Under the pieces are notes generated by a model. The model ran no database searches. It was not told the DNA's origin and saw only the letters and a list, made by a program, of their open reading frames with translations. A stretch of DNA of 64,000 bases from NCBI GenBank assembly GCA_023374045.1, contig CM041776.1, forward strand, positions 348,625,636-348,689,635, written 5' to 3'. How positions within the stretch are numbered: the first letter of the stretch is position 1; each line of letters begins with the position of its first letter. The translations under genes were made by a program, and so were the position numbers. Source of the stretch: Limonium bicolor (lineage: Eukaryota > Streptophyta > Magnoliopsida > Caryophyllales > Plumbaginaceae). Below, piece after piece: positions 48,057 through 58,078 of this stretch.

Positions 48057-50330
48057 ATGGAAGCGGAGAGGCAGTCCAAGAACATTGTAGATCGACCATC
48101 GGCATCACGGTCACTTGCTGCCTCATCTCCTCACCCTGATGTTGCTTGTTTGACTCCTATTCATCAGGAGTTTGCGCCATCGAGGAGACGGTTCGTATTT
48201 GATAGTGATGACGCCGCCGCCGATGGTGATGATAATGTGGGACCAGCAGACGGTCGGACATCAGTTAGCCCTTCATGCTGCACCTACTGTCGGTCGAGGA
48301 GAGGCACCAGCTGAGGATCGGATACCCACAGATTGGTTCATCACTCCGGAGTCCGTCCCAATTTGCGGTGGTCCTTCAGATGTCAGCCTGCTACGAAGCT
48401 TTGATGGACATGTTACACTTGATGTGTCGCGAGGAGTGGTATGTATCTCTAACATTTGTTCTTTTATGTTATTAACCATAATGTGTAGACTTATAAAGTA
48501 TGACCATTAAGCATGTGCATATACAATGTGCAAATTTTAAAAATGTATGTAAACATTAGATTGTACATAGAAAACTTATAGAATTGGTATATCTCTAGGA
48601 TCGTTGATGTTTGACATTTGTATCTAGAGGCCCTTTACTGGAAAAGTGGCATGATGATCTCCTTTACCACAAGAGGACTAAGGAGGTAGTGAGAGACAAT
48701 AGGTTAGCGCATCTTCACGACTGCCCCCACGGATATTTGATTTGGCATTTATATTTGCATTCGTGTAGAGACGGCAGCCGGACACCACTACCTTCCACCT
48801 ACCTTTTAGTGAAATGACGATCACTCTACATGACGTCTATCACATTATGGGCATATCGAAGCGGGGGAGAGCTATTACTTTTGAGGCCCCCTGAGGAGTT
48901 ACGTAGAGGTGCAGCACCGCCAGAGCTGACTTTGGACCATGCGGTGGCTGCGTTGAGGTGGTAGGCCTTCCTTCAGCTAATGTGGTGAAGGAGCAGAGGT
49001 GGTACCACAAGGGCGATGTCCCTTACATTAAGGTTAAGGAGTGGTGTGGCCACGCATGTGGCCACGCAAATGCCACGTACACTTACGAGGCTCGTGGCTA
49101 TCTATTATACTTGCTTGGTTATATATTATTCCCTAAAAGGGGGGATGACAGGATGTGCCCCTACACTTGATGGCCCCTATAGGACATCGACTCCATTTCA
49201 GACTATGTATGGGGTGTTGCTACACTCGTATATCTCTACAAACAGCTCAGTGTCCCTTCTCGTGCTGAGACGAAGACCATCGTTGGGTGTCTTACCCTAC
49301 TATAGGTATAAAGTTGGAACAACTTGATTTCCTTCCATGTACAATTAAAATTGTCAAGAATAGTACTAAAAGTTTTTAAAATGTTGCAGTGCTAGATCTA
49401 TGAGTACTTACCTAGTATTTGTCGTCGTCTGATGGTGAATACTGCCTCACCTGTCCCATCTGCGGTGACGTTTGCCAAGATTGAGGGTCGACATAGTTCA
49501 GACCACAGCCGACTCATGGAGTATCGACGTCGTTTGGACCCCCTTACACCAGACAAGGTATAGTACCATGACTTAAGAATTAAAAGTTGTATTATTTAAC
49601 TTGTTAGAATTAGTTGACAAATAGAGACAACATTTAAATCGTAAGGTTGCGTGGACACCATTCAGAGAGGATGTGTGGAGCGTCTAGCAGGGTCGGTCCC
49701 GATGGTTTGGTCATCTACACATGATGGATATTGTAGAGCCCTACCATCCGAACCAGTGTCTACAGAAATTCGGCATGGTCCAGACTATTCCCTGCACTCC
49801 ACCTCTATGGCCGTATCAAGCGGTACGGAAGAGGACCACCAGAGACTATATGGTTGAGCATGTTGCATCCCCGGTGCTATGAAGCAGAGTCCAACATGTA
49901 TGCCACCGAGTTTCTACATGCACGACACGCTTCCCCTTGTGATGACGTGAAGGCAGATTACCTGGAGTGGTACCTCGCTCGAACACATCCGAGGCTCATC
50001 CCTTATGGTCGAGCTACAGCCCCGCCTCCTGATCCAAATGTAAGTGGTTATATCATTTTATTTGGACAATACAGCAATCAATGGTTACAAATTAATCTAT
50101 AAATGTTTCATATGTTTACATCCACAGGTCGCGCTCACGACTATTGCGCAGCTGATGGAACCGTACTTCCCGCCCCCACTCCCCGATGGATGTTGGGACA
50201 AGTCCAACACTTCAGAATCACCACCAGACTCGGAGGTCTGACACATCCAGCGGGTCTACCAGGGGGTGCTAGAGGGAGAGGTCATAGAGGGGGTGGCAGA
50301 TCAGAGGGGTATCAATGCCTGAGACTATGA
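48057..50330 (+). pseudogene. Plant mobile domain (MAIN-like) gene, degenerate
   Basis: Pieces of a plant mobile domain protein lie in order on the plus strand but in changing frames. 'GGPSDVSLLRSFDGHV' is at about 48372-48420. 'LLEKWHDDLLYHKRTKEVVRDNRLAHL' is at 48630-48720, then 'TITLHDVYHIMGISKRG' at about 48815-48865. 'YLLYLLGYILFPKRGDD' lies at 49098-49150, an 'LYEYLPSICRRL' stretch at about 49395-49430, and 'GRSRWFGHLH...IVEPYHP' with an 'FGMVQTIPC' motif at about 49690-49800. Such domains occur in MAIN/MAIL nuclear proteins, some of which act in transposon silencing, and in many MULE and gypsy elements. Some frame changes coincide with possible introns; others look like real damage. 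No transposase or TIR was found. The first ATG (48057) is only one option. Confidence 0.7.
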
Positions 50331-51049
50331 CTGTTGTTTAGTTGTTGATTTTGTGGCAGTTATCTTTTATTTTTACTCTTGTTGTATTTAACTTTTATTT
50401 AACTCTTGTTATGTTAAATGTTTTGAGACTGTTACTTTGCTTACCTATTGTTTTAGTTAAGAACAACAAGACTATATGAATCTATTATCTTCATATTAAT
50501 AGAAAAAGGGAACCACTGCAATGTACAAAATAAACTTTGTAGCTGAGTCGAGACATTTTTTTCCTTCCCATATGGGAATTAATTCTAATTCCCGCATTAG
50601 AATAAAAAAGTAAATAGTCGCGAGAAGAAAATAATGCTAGTTGACAGTTGTACATTATTAACATTTAAGAGATTGAATAATCGAGAATATCGAGTAACAG
50701 GCTAAACCGCTAAAGTAGCTAAAGTTGTGATGAATACCGTTAGTCAAATTAGGTCCTATAAAAATCCCATATATTCCTAATCTTCAGTGAAAGTAAAAAA
50801 AATCCATTTATAATCATCTGCCGGTTGAAAATTATAACAGAATACATAGGTTGTCACTAACTACAAAATTGGAATATGCACTTACAATAGATGACTAATG
50901 TGCAAGAATGTAAAATTTACAATAGAAGGCTTGTGTGTATCCTTTTCATAAAAAACTAAATAAAAATAAAAAAGTTCACACCATAGCACTACGTGGACGT
51001 GGCGGATACTTCTCCCTCCAGAGTGCAATCTATTGAAGATATGGCTCAT
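50331..51049. other. AT-rich intergenic stretch, no gene seen
   Basis: Holds the probable 3' untranslated region of the mobile-domain gene and ordinary AT-rich sequence up to the LTR boundary. No repeat or frame was recognised. Confidence 0.5.
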
Positions 51050-52396
51050 TGTTGGGAAAATTACAAACATAGTAATTAAACCTAGCTAAACGGGCAAGTG
51101 CACCCAATTCGTTGCAATATAACAAGCGTCGTATCCACAAGGAAATTGGTTTCTAAATCCCAAGCTTCGGTACTTTAGTAAACGTAAATAAAAACGGTAA
51201 ACGGGGGTTTAGCCGGAGGCAAGCTTGGTTGTTTGTCAATGGAAAAGCAATAAAACAATAAATTATTTGTTTGATGGAATGGGTGGAAGAGTACCCTAGG
51301 ATAGTGGGGAATCACCTAAATCACCCAAAGAATCTCAAAACCTTAACGCATTAACTCATTGTCCATTAGAGCTCAACTCATGAATCCCCAAATCATGGAA
51401 AATCCAATTCTTACCTAATTAGTCAAACCCCTTAATTAAAGGAGGTTTAAGTCACTAAGTAGCACTAAGAAAACACTCTTAAACAATAGCCCTAAAATTT
51501 TACCCCCAAAATCATGAGATCAAAAATTAGGGTTTATCCCCCTTTTAGTCAAATACCAAACTCAAACTCAAATGTAGAATGGTACCACCATAAATGCAAT
51601 AAGAAATCATTAATTGATATTGAAGGGGATAAAACAAGAGTATTAAATGAGTTAGGTTTCTAGCATTCAATGAGCAAAAATAGGGTCAAGCCCCATCCTA
51701 GGGTACAAATGAAACTACTCAACCATTAATAAAGGAAAGAGAAGGGAGAAATAGCCATGGGAGGAGCTTGAGAGCTTCAATGGAGGTAGAGTCTTCAATC
51801 TCTTCTTCCTCCTCTTCTTCTCTTCTTTTCTCTTCTTCCTTTCTCCTTTGGTTTCGCCACTCTCTCTCCTCTTTCAAGCTGGAATCGTGGGTGTTAATGA
51901 ATGAGGAAGAATGCCCCAAAATTAAGCATTTTAAAACATCAATCTGGGCAGATTTTCCGTCCGACCGACCTTGGCAAGGTCGGCCCCGTGGGTCGGTCGG
52001 ACCCTTTGAAGAAGGAAGCACGTGACATTTTAAGTTCGACCGACCCTACCTAAGGTCGGTCGACTCCAGTGTGTTACGGAAGATTTGGACAAGGTAGGAC
52101 CGACCCTCCCAGGGTCGGTCAAGGTCAGTCGAGTCCAGGAAGTTCTTCTTTGTGCTGGAATTCTCCCAGTGCTTCCTGTTGGCTTGGCATCCTTCCCGAA
52201 GTGCTCAAACATTGATGCATCCTCAATTTAAACTTTCAAAATGTACTCACATGAGTATTTACCTATTCAAATATATCAAAAGTATAAGCTCACTAATAAT
52301 CACAAAAGTACTCCATAAAGTGGTGAAATAAGTTATACACCAAATAAAATGAAGGTGAATAAAGACTTTGAAATAGCACTATTTCACCACTTATCA
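51050..52396 (-). repeat. 3' LTR (1.35 kb) of an Athila/Tat-type Ty3/gypsy element
   Basis: On the minus strand it begins TGATAAGTGGTG, right after a polypurine tract, and ends AATTTTCCCAACA (TG...CA). Sequence near its 3' end ('ccaatttccttgtgg' plus 'atacgac', then 'tgcacttgcc') matches the LTR at 34212-35192. The partner LTR lies beyond the right edge of the window, so the TSD cannot be tested; the left candidate is CTCAT. A C/T-rich run at 51800-51850 gives chance frames. Confidence 0.85.
51958..52135 (+). repeat. GGTCGG triad array no. 3
   Basis: Three modules of (C)CGACCGACC, then GGTCGG(TC), then a second GGTCGG or related half-site, with spacers 'ctccagtgtgttacgg' and 'agtccaggaag'. 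It lies 260-440 nt from the LTR start, as array no. 2 does in its own LTR. Confidence 0.85.
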
Positions 52397-52412
52397 GCTC
52401 CCCCACACTTAT
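52397..52412 (-). other. Polypurine tract of the Athila/Tat-type element
   Basis: The complement reads AAGTGTGGGGGAGC directly before the LTR. It is the usual primer for plus-strand DNA synthesis and fixes the element's orientation as minus. Confidence 0.8.
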
Positions 52413-53700
52413 CTATTTGCTTGTCCTCAAGCAAAATTAGCTAAGAACCCACAAGAAGAAGGAACATTTAAAGCAAGCAAGTGTTTAGATGAATTCTTGA
52501 ATTCATGTGAGCAAAATTTGTGAAAAAATCTCAAGAGAAGTGCAACCAACCTTCTCACGGTGACATGGGTGTGCTTAGGGCAAATAAAAATATAGAGTTT
52601 CAGCGTATGATCTATAGTGCTTCCAAGTTCTTACAGATTATGGAACTTGAAGAACTTTTACCATGACCAACTTCTCTCAAGAATGGGCATTGAGGAAAAA
52701 CAAAAGGCAAAATAGAGATTTGCATTTGATTCACTTTTGCAACAAGAGATGAGGAGAGATAATTTGGCATTTTGCCTTGCTTTAATGAACACTCAACTCT
52801 CATTTGTTGGTTATCAATGGTGTCTCTCAAGTTCCTTTTTTTTTAAATTTTTTTTCACGAGGAAGCACCCCTTAGCAATTCCTAGATGAGAAGATAGAAA
52901 GAACCCCTAAGCATAAAAATTCACCAAGATATGGATTTATGATTGCACCGCACATAAATGCTCTTCAAGAGAGAACTTTTGAAAAAAATTGGTGGAAAAT
53001 TCCAAGAATTCATGGAAAAACTTGCTTACTATAAATGTAACTCCTACATGGAAGCTATAGACATACATAAGGAAAGTGAGCAGTACACCAAAAAGAAAAG
53101 GTCGTTTCCCCCACACTTGAATGGGACAATGTCCTCATTGTTCAAAGCAAAGCTCAAGGAAAAACAAACAAAAGACCTTTTCGAAGCACTAAGCATAGAG
53201 TAGGGAAAAAAGTGTTATGCATTGTATAAATGTTAAAAGGTTAGATGAGTTGTTGGCGGGGTTCCCCCACACTTGCTAGTGTCCGGGTCATTGAAGCGCT
53301 AGCTCTGACAGGAAGAGTCGAAGATCCTAGGAAAAATTGTAAGAGTTTCTCTTGAATTTCTCCTAACTCAACTTTGGGGTGTTCTTGAGTTCAGTTGATA
53401 AATATCTACAATACAAAGCCAAAAAGAAACTAGGCGCAAAATGGATTCCGAAGAATTCGCAAAAATGCCATAGTTAGATAACCAAAAGGGGACTCATAAA
53501 TGAGTCCCATAGCAGAATAGTCAAAGAGGTTCTAAACAAAAACATAGTGCGGAATGTAAAGTACTGCAATGCGAAAGTAAATGAAGTTCAAGTGACAAAC
53601 ATAACAAACATCTAAACTGAATACAAAAGTCGATAAGAGAGTCAAAAGATAGATGAAACAGCAGAGAAACAATGACACACCGTCAGGTGATCAGAGGCTG
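52413..53700 (-). mobile_element. 3' noncoding region of the Athila/Tat-type element
   Basis: Long untranslated region between the extra ORF and the 3' LTR. The words 'ccccacactt' recur at 52402, 53110 and 53266, echoing the polypurine tract. No conserved frame is seen; the plus-strand frame at 52958-53203 runs antisense and is probably chance. Confidence 0.6.
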
Positions 53701-53701
53701 G

Positions 53702-54112
53702 CTACTGAGGAGAGGGACCACCACGCACCACCTGCTCATGGAGGAACTGCATATGGGCCTCCATCTGACGCTGATGCTCCACCATGAGGCGCTGGTGCTC
53801 AGCCATCTGGCGCTGAAATGCCTCGAGCTGCTCCGGGGTCACGGCGCCGGTCGGCGGTGGAGGAGGCAGGGCGAGGAATGGACCGAGTGCAGCGCTGGAA
53901 GTGGAGGGACTGAAAGAGGAGGGTGCACCACTGCTCTGGCTCTGTGCAGCGTCGTTCTTCTGCCACCCAATGTCAGTACGGGTAAAGCCCATCTTTCGTA
54001 GAGAGGTGGCGGAGATAGGGTCCATAGGTAGGCTGGCCACCTCACCCTCTCTAGGCTGGACTCCGAAGCGAGCAAATTACCTCTGTAGAAAGTAAGGAAA
54101 ACCCAAGTGCTG
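53702..54112 (-). pseudogene. C-terminal part of the retrotransposon extra ORF
   Basis: Minus-strand frame continuing the ORF whose start is at 62064, after the 7.2-kb hAT insertion. It shows 'VASLPMDPIS'-type residues, a proline/serine-rich linker, 'LALPPPPPTG', and then a coiled, glutamine- and histidine-rich tail ('EAFQRQMAEHQRLMVEHQRQ') ending in GPSPQ. Athila/Tat-type elements often carry such an additional ORF downstream of integrase; its function is unknown. Confidence 0.65.
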
Positions 54113-54589
54113 GGTATCCTAGACCTGGCAATTCGGGTCACTCGGTTTGGGTTCGGTTCGGTTCGGCTCGGTTCGAGTCAATTTTTAGATATTTACTATT
54201 CGGTTTGGTTTGGTTTGGATCGGATCGGTTTATCTGGTTAAAATTTGATTCGGGTGACTTCGGTTTGGTTGATTTCGGGTTCGGATGCTTTCGGTTCGGG
54301 TTAGCCTCTGTGATTTTCGGTTTTTTTGGTTTATGGGTCAAATTTGGTTTACTTATACGTGTTATGCTTAATTGATAAAAAATTTAAAGTACGAATTTAA
54401 GAAACCTTTGTAACTTGTATTGATTTTCTATTTGGATCCAAATTCTCTTAATATAGTGTTACTCTTGATGAAGATTGCTATTGTGTTTGGTTAGTTATAC
54501 ATAATCACATTGGATGACAATATTTTTAATATTAATTTTTAACTATAGATTTATTAATTGTATCGACCAAGTATAAATTTAAAATTTGG

Positions 54590-54890
54590 TGAATCAGTGT
54601 TCAATATTCGGCACTCGACGCCCAGTTTATCCCCCCTCCCGGCTCCCCCCCACGCCCGACGCTCTGTGCCTCCCGCTATCCTTTGCCCGTCACACCCGCA
54701 CGTGTCCTGCGTCAGCGCTCGCCACCTTGAGTGAGCGAGCGTCGCGCGCCCACGCCAATCCATCACCACCTCACGCCTGTGCCCCTGTGCGGTCGTCACC
54801 ACCACCTTGCGCCGTGACTTTGTGTTGTGTGTGCGCCGCCTATCACCGTCTCGCGTGCGTGCCTCGTATGGGCGTCCTCTAGTAGCTTAT
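54590..54890. other. GC-rich patch inside the hAT element
   Basis: About 300 bp at roughly 65% G+C, with AT-rich sequence on both sides. Frames exist on both strands but are proline/arginine/cysteine-rich low-complexity sequence without a recognisable domain. It could be captured host DNA. Confidence 0.4.
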
Positions 54891-54899
54891 CGCTCCGAG

Positions 54900-55780
54900 G
54901 CAGGGGTAGTCCCTTTATCTTCTTATTTTGTCATTTTTTAATCCGAATTATGTATACATACAAATATATTTAAGTGAGATGTTAGTTTTATAATCTTTAT
55001 TCTTTTGTGATATTAATAGAGACCTAAGTAGTGATGTGATAATATATACACATACACGATCATACCATTCCCAAGCTTCATTTTGTAATCTTATTTAAGT
55101 AAGCTGTAAGTTTTGTAAATTTATTCTTCAACATCTACACATCAATCGTGGTTATTATATTTCTTAACTGATAAGTTTATACGTTTTATAATTGAAACTT
55201 CATCAACATTCAAACCATTCCCTAAATCCTTAACATAAAGAAACCAAAGTTTATAAAAATATAGAGTATTATAAAATAATAATGACACACAATAATCTAC
55301 CATTTAGAATACTTATTTTCCTCATTTTATTGAGTCATTTTCTTTAGGTATATAGTCATCGATCCTAGTTAGTATATGTCTCAGCAGAAAAGGTTAGGTT
55401 ATATAATTAAACTTGATGAACATTTAAACCCTTACCAAGTCTCATGTCCTAAATATAAAGAAAACTAAGTTTATTAAAATCTAAATTAATAGAGTATTGT
55501 AAAATAGTAATGATACACATTTGTTTGTATTATAAAATATTTTAAAACAAAACATCTATAGTTGGTAGTATGAACACTAAACTATTGATGATAAAATTAG
55601 TGATATATTGGAGTATGAATAATTGATAAAAAAAAAAGAATCATGTGAATTGGTGATACAATTGGAGCCAAGATATTTGGTCCTTAAGATTTGAAAATTT
55701 GACGGATAAAATGCCATCAATATTCTCGTGATAAATTAGGGCGCGTTCACTTTGAGACCAGAATACGCAATATATATATA
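54900..55780. other. AT-rich noncoding interior of the hAT element
   Basis: No frame or RNA was recognised. Two similar segments around 55140-55290 and 55380-55530 ('ttaaacccttaccaagtc' and 'ttcaaaccattccctaaatc', then 'aaagaaaccaaagtttat' variants) indicate an old direct duplication of about 240 bp. Confidence 0.5.
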
Positions 55781-56085
55781 TATATAATATATATAATATT
55801 ATCTTCATATCCATATTTGTATAAATTTAAAATAATATATATATTATATTAATATTTCTATTAGATATAAATATTATAATTAATAGTTTTAAAGTATATA
55901 CATTAACATTTATATAAAATTGATGCCATATATATCATATATATATAATATTATCTTCATATCCATATTTATATAAATTTAAAATAAATATATATTTCTA
56001 TTAGATATAAATATTATATTAATAGTTTTAAAGTACATACATTAACATTTATATAAAATTGATGCCATATATATATTTATTTATT
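55775..56085. repeat. AT-rich direct duplication, about 150 bp unit
   Basis: The segment with 'attatcttcatatccatatt' and ending 'aaaattgatgccatatatat' occurs twice, at about 55790-55935 and 55945-56075, with (AT) runs between and before the copies. Confidence 0.8.
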
Positions 56086-56189
56086 TATTTTAAAGATGCT
56101 GATTGATATAATAGAAAAAATTAGAACAATTATGGAAATGAAATCATCGTAAGTTTTGGCGGTCATCTTCATTTTCACTCGCGGTAATT

Positions 56190-56505
56190 TTGCAGCCCCA
56201 ACCCTATCTTCATTCTCTTCTCTTTGCGTGTCTGCCTCTGCAGAGATTCATCCTGCTGTATCTCTTACACACCACGGTAAATTTGCAACTCTAAACTAAT
56301 CTCTTCTCTTCAGTCTAACTTCTTCTTCTCTTCATTGTTGTCACTGTAATTTTGCAACCCTAACTTGTCTTCTTCTCTTCATTTCTGTCACGGTAAATGT
56401 GCAACCCTAACTTGTCTTCTTCTCTTCATTTCTGTCACGGTAATTTTGCAAACCTAACTTGTTTCTTCTCTTCATTTCTGCCACGGTAATTTTGCAAGCC
56501 TAACT
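56190..56505 (+). repeat. Short-unit leader repeats of the hAT element, block 1
   Basis: Copies of a unit of about 46 bp built from 'cttctcttcatttctgtcac' followed by 'ggtaattttgcaa' and 'cctaacttgt'. Related copies continue at 56915-57070, on the other side of the captured gene fragment, and in the CACTA-like element at 16200-16400. Confidence 0.8.
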
Positions 56506-56915
56506 TGTCTATCATGATCATTGGCATCCTTGCTGCCTTCTTCCAGTGCGTCTTGAGGCTCAATGGCTTCTGAACCATTGGAATCGGTTATTGTTTGTCC
56601 ATCAGCTTTAGAAACCTCAGTAGAATCACGAGCTACAATCTCCTCTAACTTAGACTTTCACCTTGCTGTTGCTTCAGCTTGGCAGAAGGCTGTTATAAGC
56701 TTCGGTCTCAAAATACAGAACCGTGCTGCTGGACCAATGAAATTAGCATCACGAGGAGTCACTCCCATCAAGTCCAAAAGGTAATGTCTATCATCACTGC
56801 CAATAATTCCCTTACACTCTACTGGGGCAGCTAGTTTAAACACATTTCCAGACCCATCAAGAACTGAGTGCTCCTTCAAGTGAAGACGTTGGGCAGCCTT
56901 TACTACCTTGGGCAG
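56506..56915 (-). pseudogene. Captured fragment of the host CLU/FRIENDLY gene
   Basis: On the minus strand, 'HLKEHSVLDGSGNVFKLAAP' and, further on, 'SDDRHYLLDLMGVTPRDAN' and 'RFCILRPKLITAFCQAEA' are read. This is the characteristic C-terminal end of the CLU domain in the plant clustered-mitochondria protein (FRIENDLY/FMT), which governs mitochondrial distribution. After one in-frame stop near 56660 an acidic, variable stretch follows ('EPQDALEEGSKDAND'), as in the host protein. No introns are seen in the fragment. It lies antisense to the transposase and splits the leader repeats. It cannot make a functional protein. Confidence 0.85.
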
Positions 56916-57286
56916 CCTAACTTGTCTTCTTCTCTTCATTTCTGTCATGGTTTGCAAGCCTAACTTTTCTACTTCTGTTCATTTCTTTCACGATAATTTT
57001 GGGAGCCTAATTTGTTATTTTCTCCTCATTTCTGTCACGGTAATTTTGTTAGCCTAACTTGTCTTCTTCTCTTCACTTCTATCTTGATTCACTTTTGTCC
57101 AAATTTACCGCTGCTCGCTTGTTTCACAGTACAACTCAAATATTAATGAACGAATTAAGCACAAGAATCAAGTTATAGTAGCAAAATTACATATTCATGT
57201 ACGTACTGCTATATGTGATGTGATTTGTATTCTGTCACGGTAATTTTGTGTCTGTTCTGCTACTGCTTGCTTGATTTTGGTCAGTC
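56916..57286 (+). repeat. Short-unit leader repeats of the hAT element, block 2
   Basis: Further copies of the 46-bp-type unit ('tctgtcacggtaattttg', 'agcctaacttgtcttcttctc'), diverging to the right into a spacer before the 198-bp repeats. Confidence 0.7.
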
Positions 57287-58077
57287 ACGGTAAATTTTGC
57301 AAGCCTAACTGGCGAACAAGAATGATAATGCTCAGTGCTGCTGTCTTGATTCATTTCTTGTGTATGTTATGTGCAGAGATTAGTCCGACTCACTGCTGCT
57401 GGCACAGCAAATTGAAGACGGGGCTGAAAAACTTCTTTCGGGCAGCAGTAATATACTCTTAACTTGTCTTCTTTTCAGTTCAGTCACAATAAATTTTGCA
57501 AGCCTAACTGAAGAACAAGGATGATAATGCTCAGTGTTGCTGTCTTGATTCACTTCTTGTATGTTATGTGCAGAGATTAGTCTCTGACTCGCTGCTGCTC
57601 GCACACCAAATTGAAGACATGGCTGAAAAACTTCTTTCGGGCAGCAGTAATATACTCTTAACTTGTCTTCTTTTCAGCTCAGTCACAATAAATTTTGCAA
57701 GCCTAACTGAAGAACAAGGATGATAATGCTCAGTGTTGCTGTCTTGATTCACTTCTAGTGTATGTTATGTGTAGAGATTAGTCTCTGACTCGCTGCTGCT
57801 CGCACACCAAATTGAAGACGGGGCTGGAAAACTTCATTCGGGCAGCGGTAATATACTCTTAACTTGTCTTCTCTTCGGTTCAGTCACGGTAAATTTTGCA
57901 AGCCTAACTGGTGAACAAGGATGATAATGCTCAGTGTTGTTGTCTTGATTCACTTCTTGTGTATGTTATGTGCAGAGATTAGAGTTCGACTCACTGCTGC
58001 TCGCACACCAAATTGAAAACGGGGCTGGAAAACTTCATTGGGGCAGCGGTAATATACTCTTAACTTGTCTTCTTCTC
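57287..58077 (+). repeat. Four tandem 198-bp leader repeats ahead of the transposase
   Basis: Copies start near 57287, 57484, 57683 and 57880 and end one base before the transposase ATG (58079). Each holds a possible acceptor 'ttatgtgcag' (or 'gtgtag'), about 73 nt able to encode 'LLLAHQIEDGAG', and a possible donor 'gcagcg' followed by GTAATA. The 'aagacggggctg' core and the donor region match the tandem units in the CACTA-like element (15440-16110, opposite strand). Confidence 0.85.
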
Positions 58078-58078
58078 T

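Noticed and set aside
53672..54001. 109-codon plus frame
   Set aside because: Antisense shadow of the extra ORF of the gypsy element.
54586..54882. 98-codon Pro/Arg/Cys-rich plus frame
   Set aside because: GC-rich low-complexity patch with frames on both strands and no domain.
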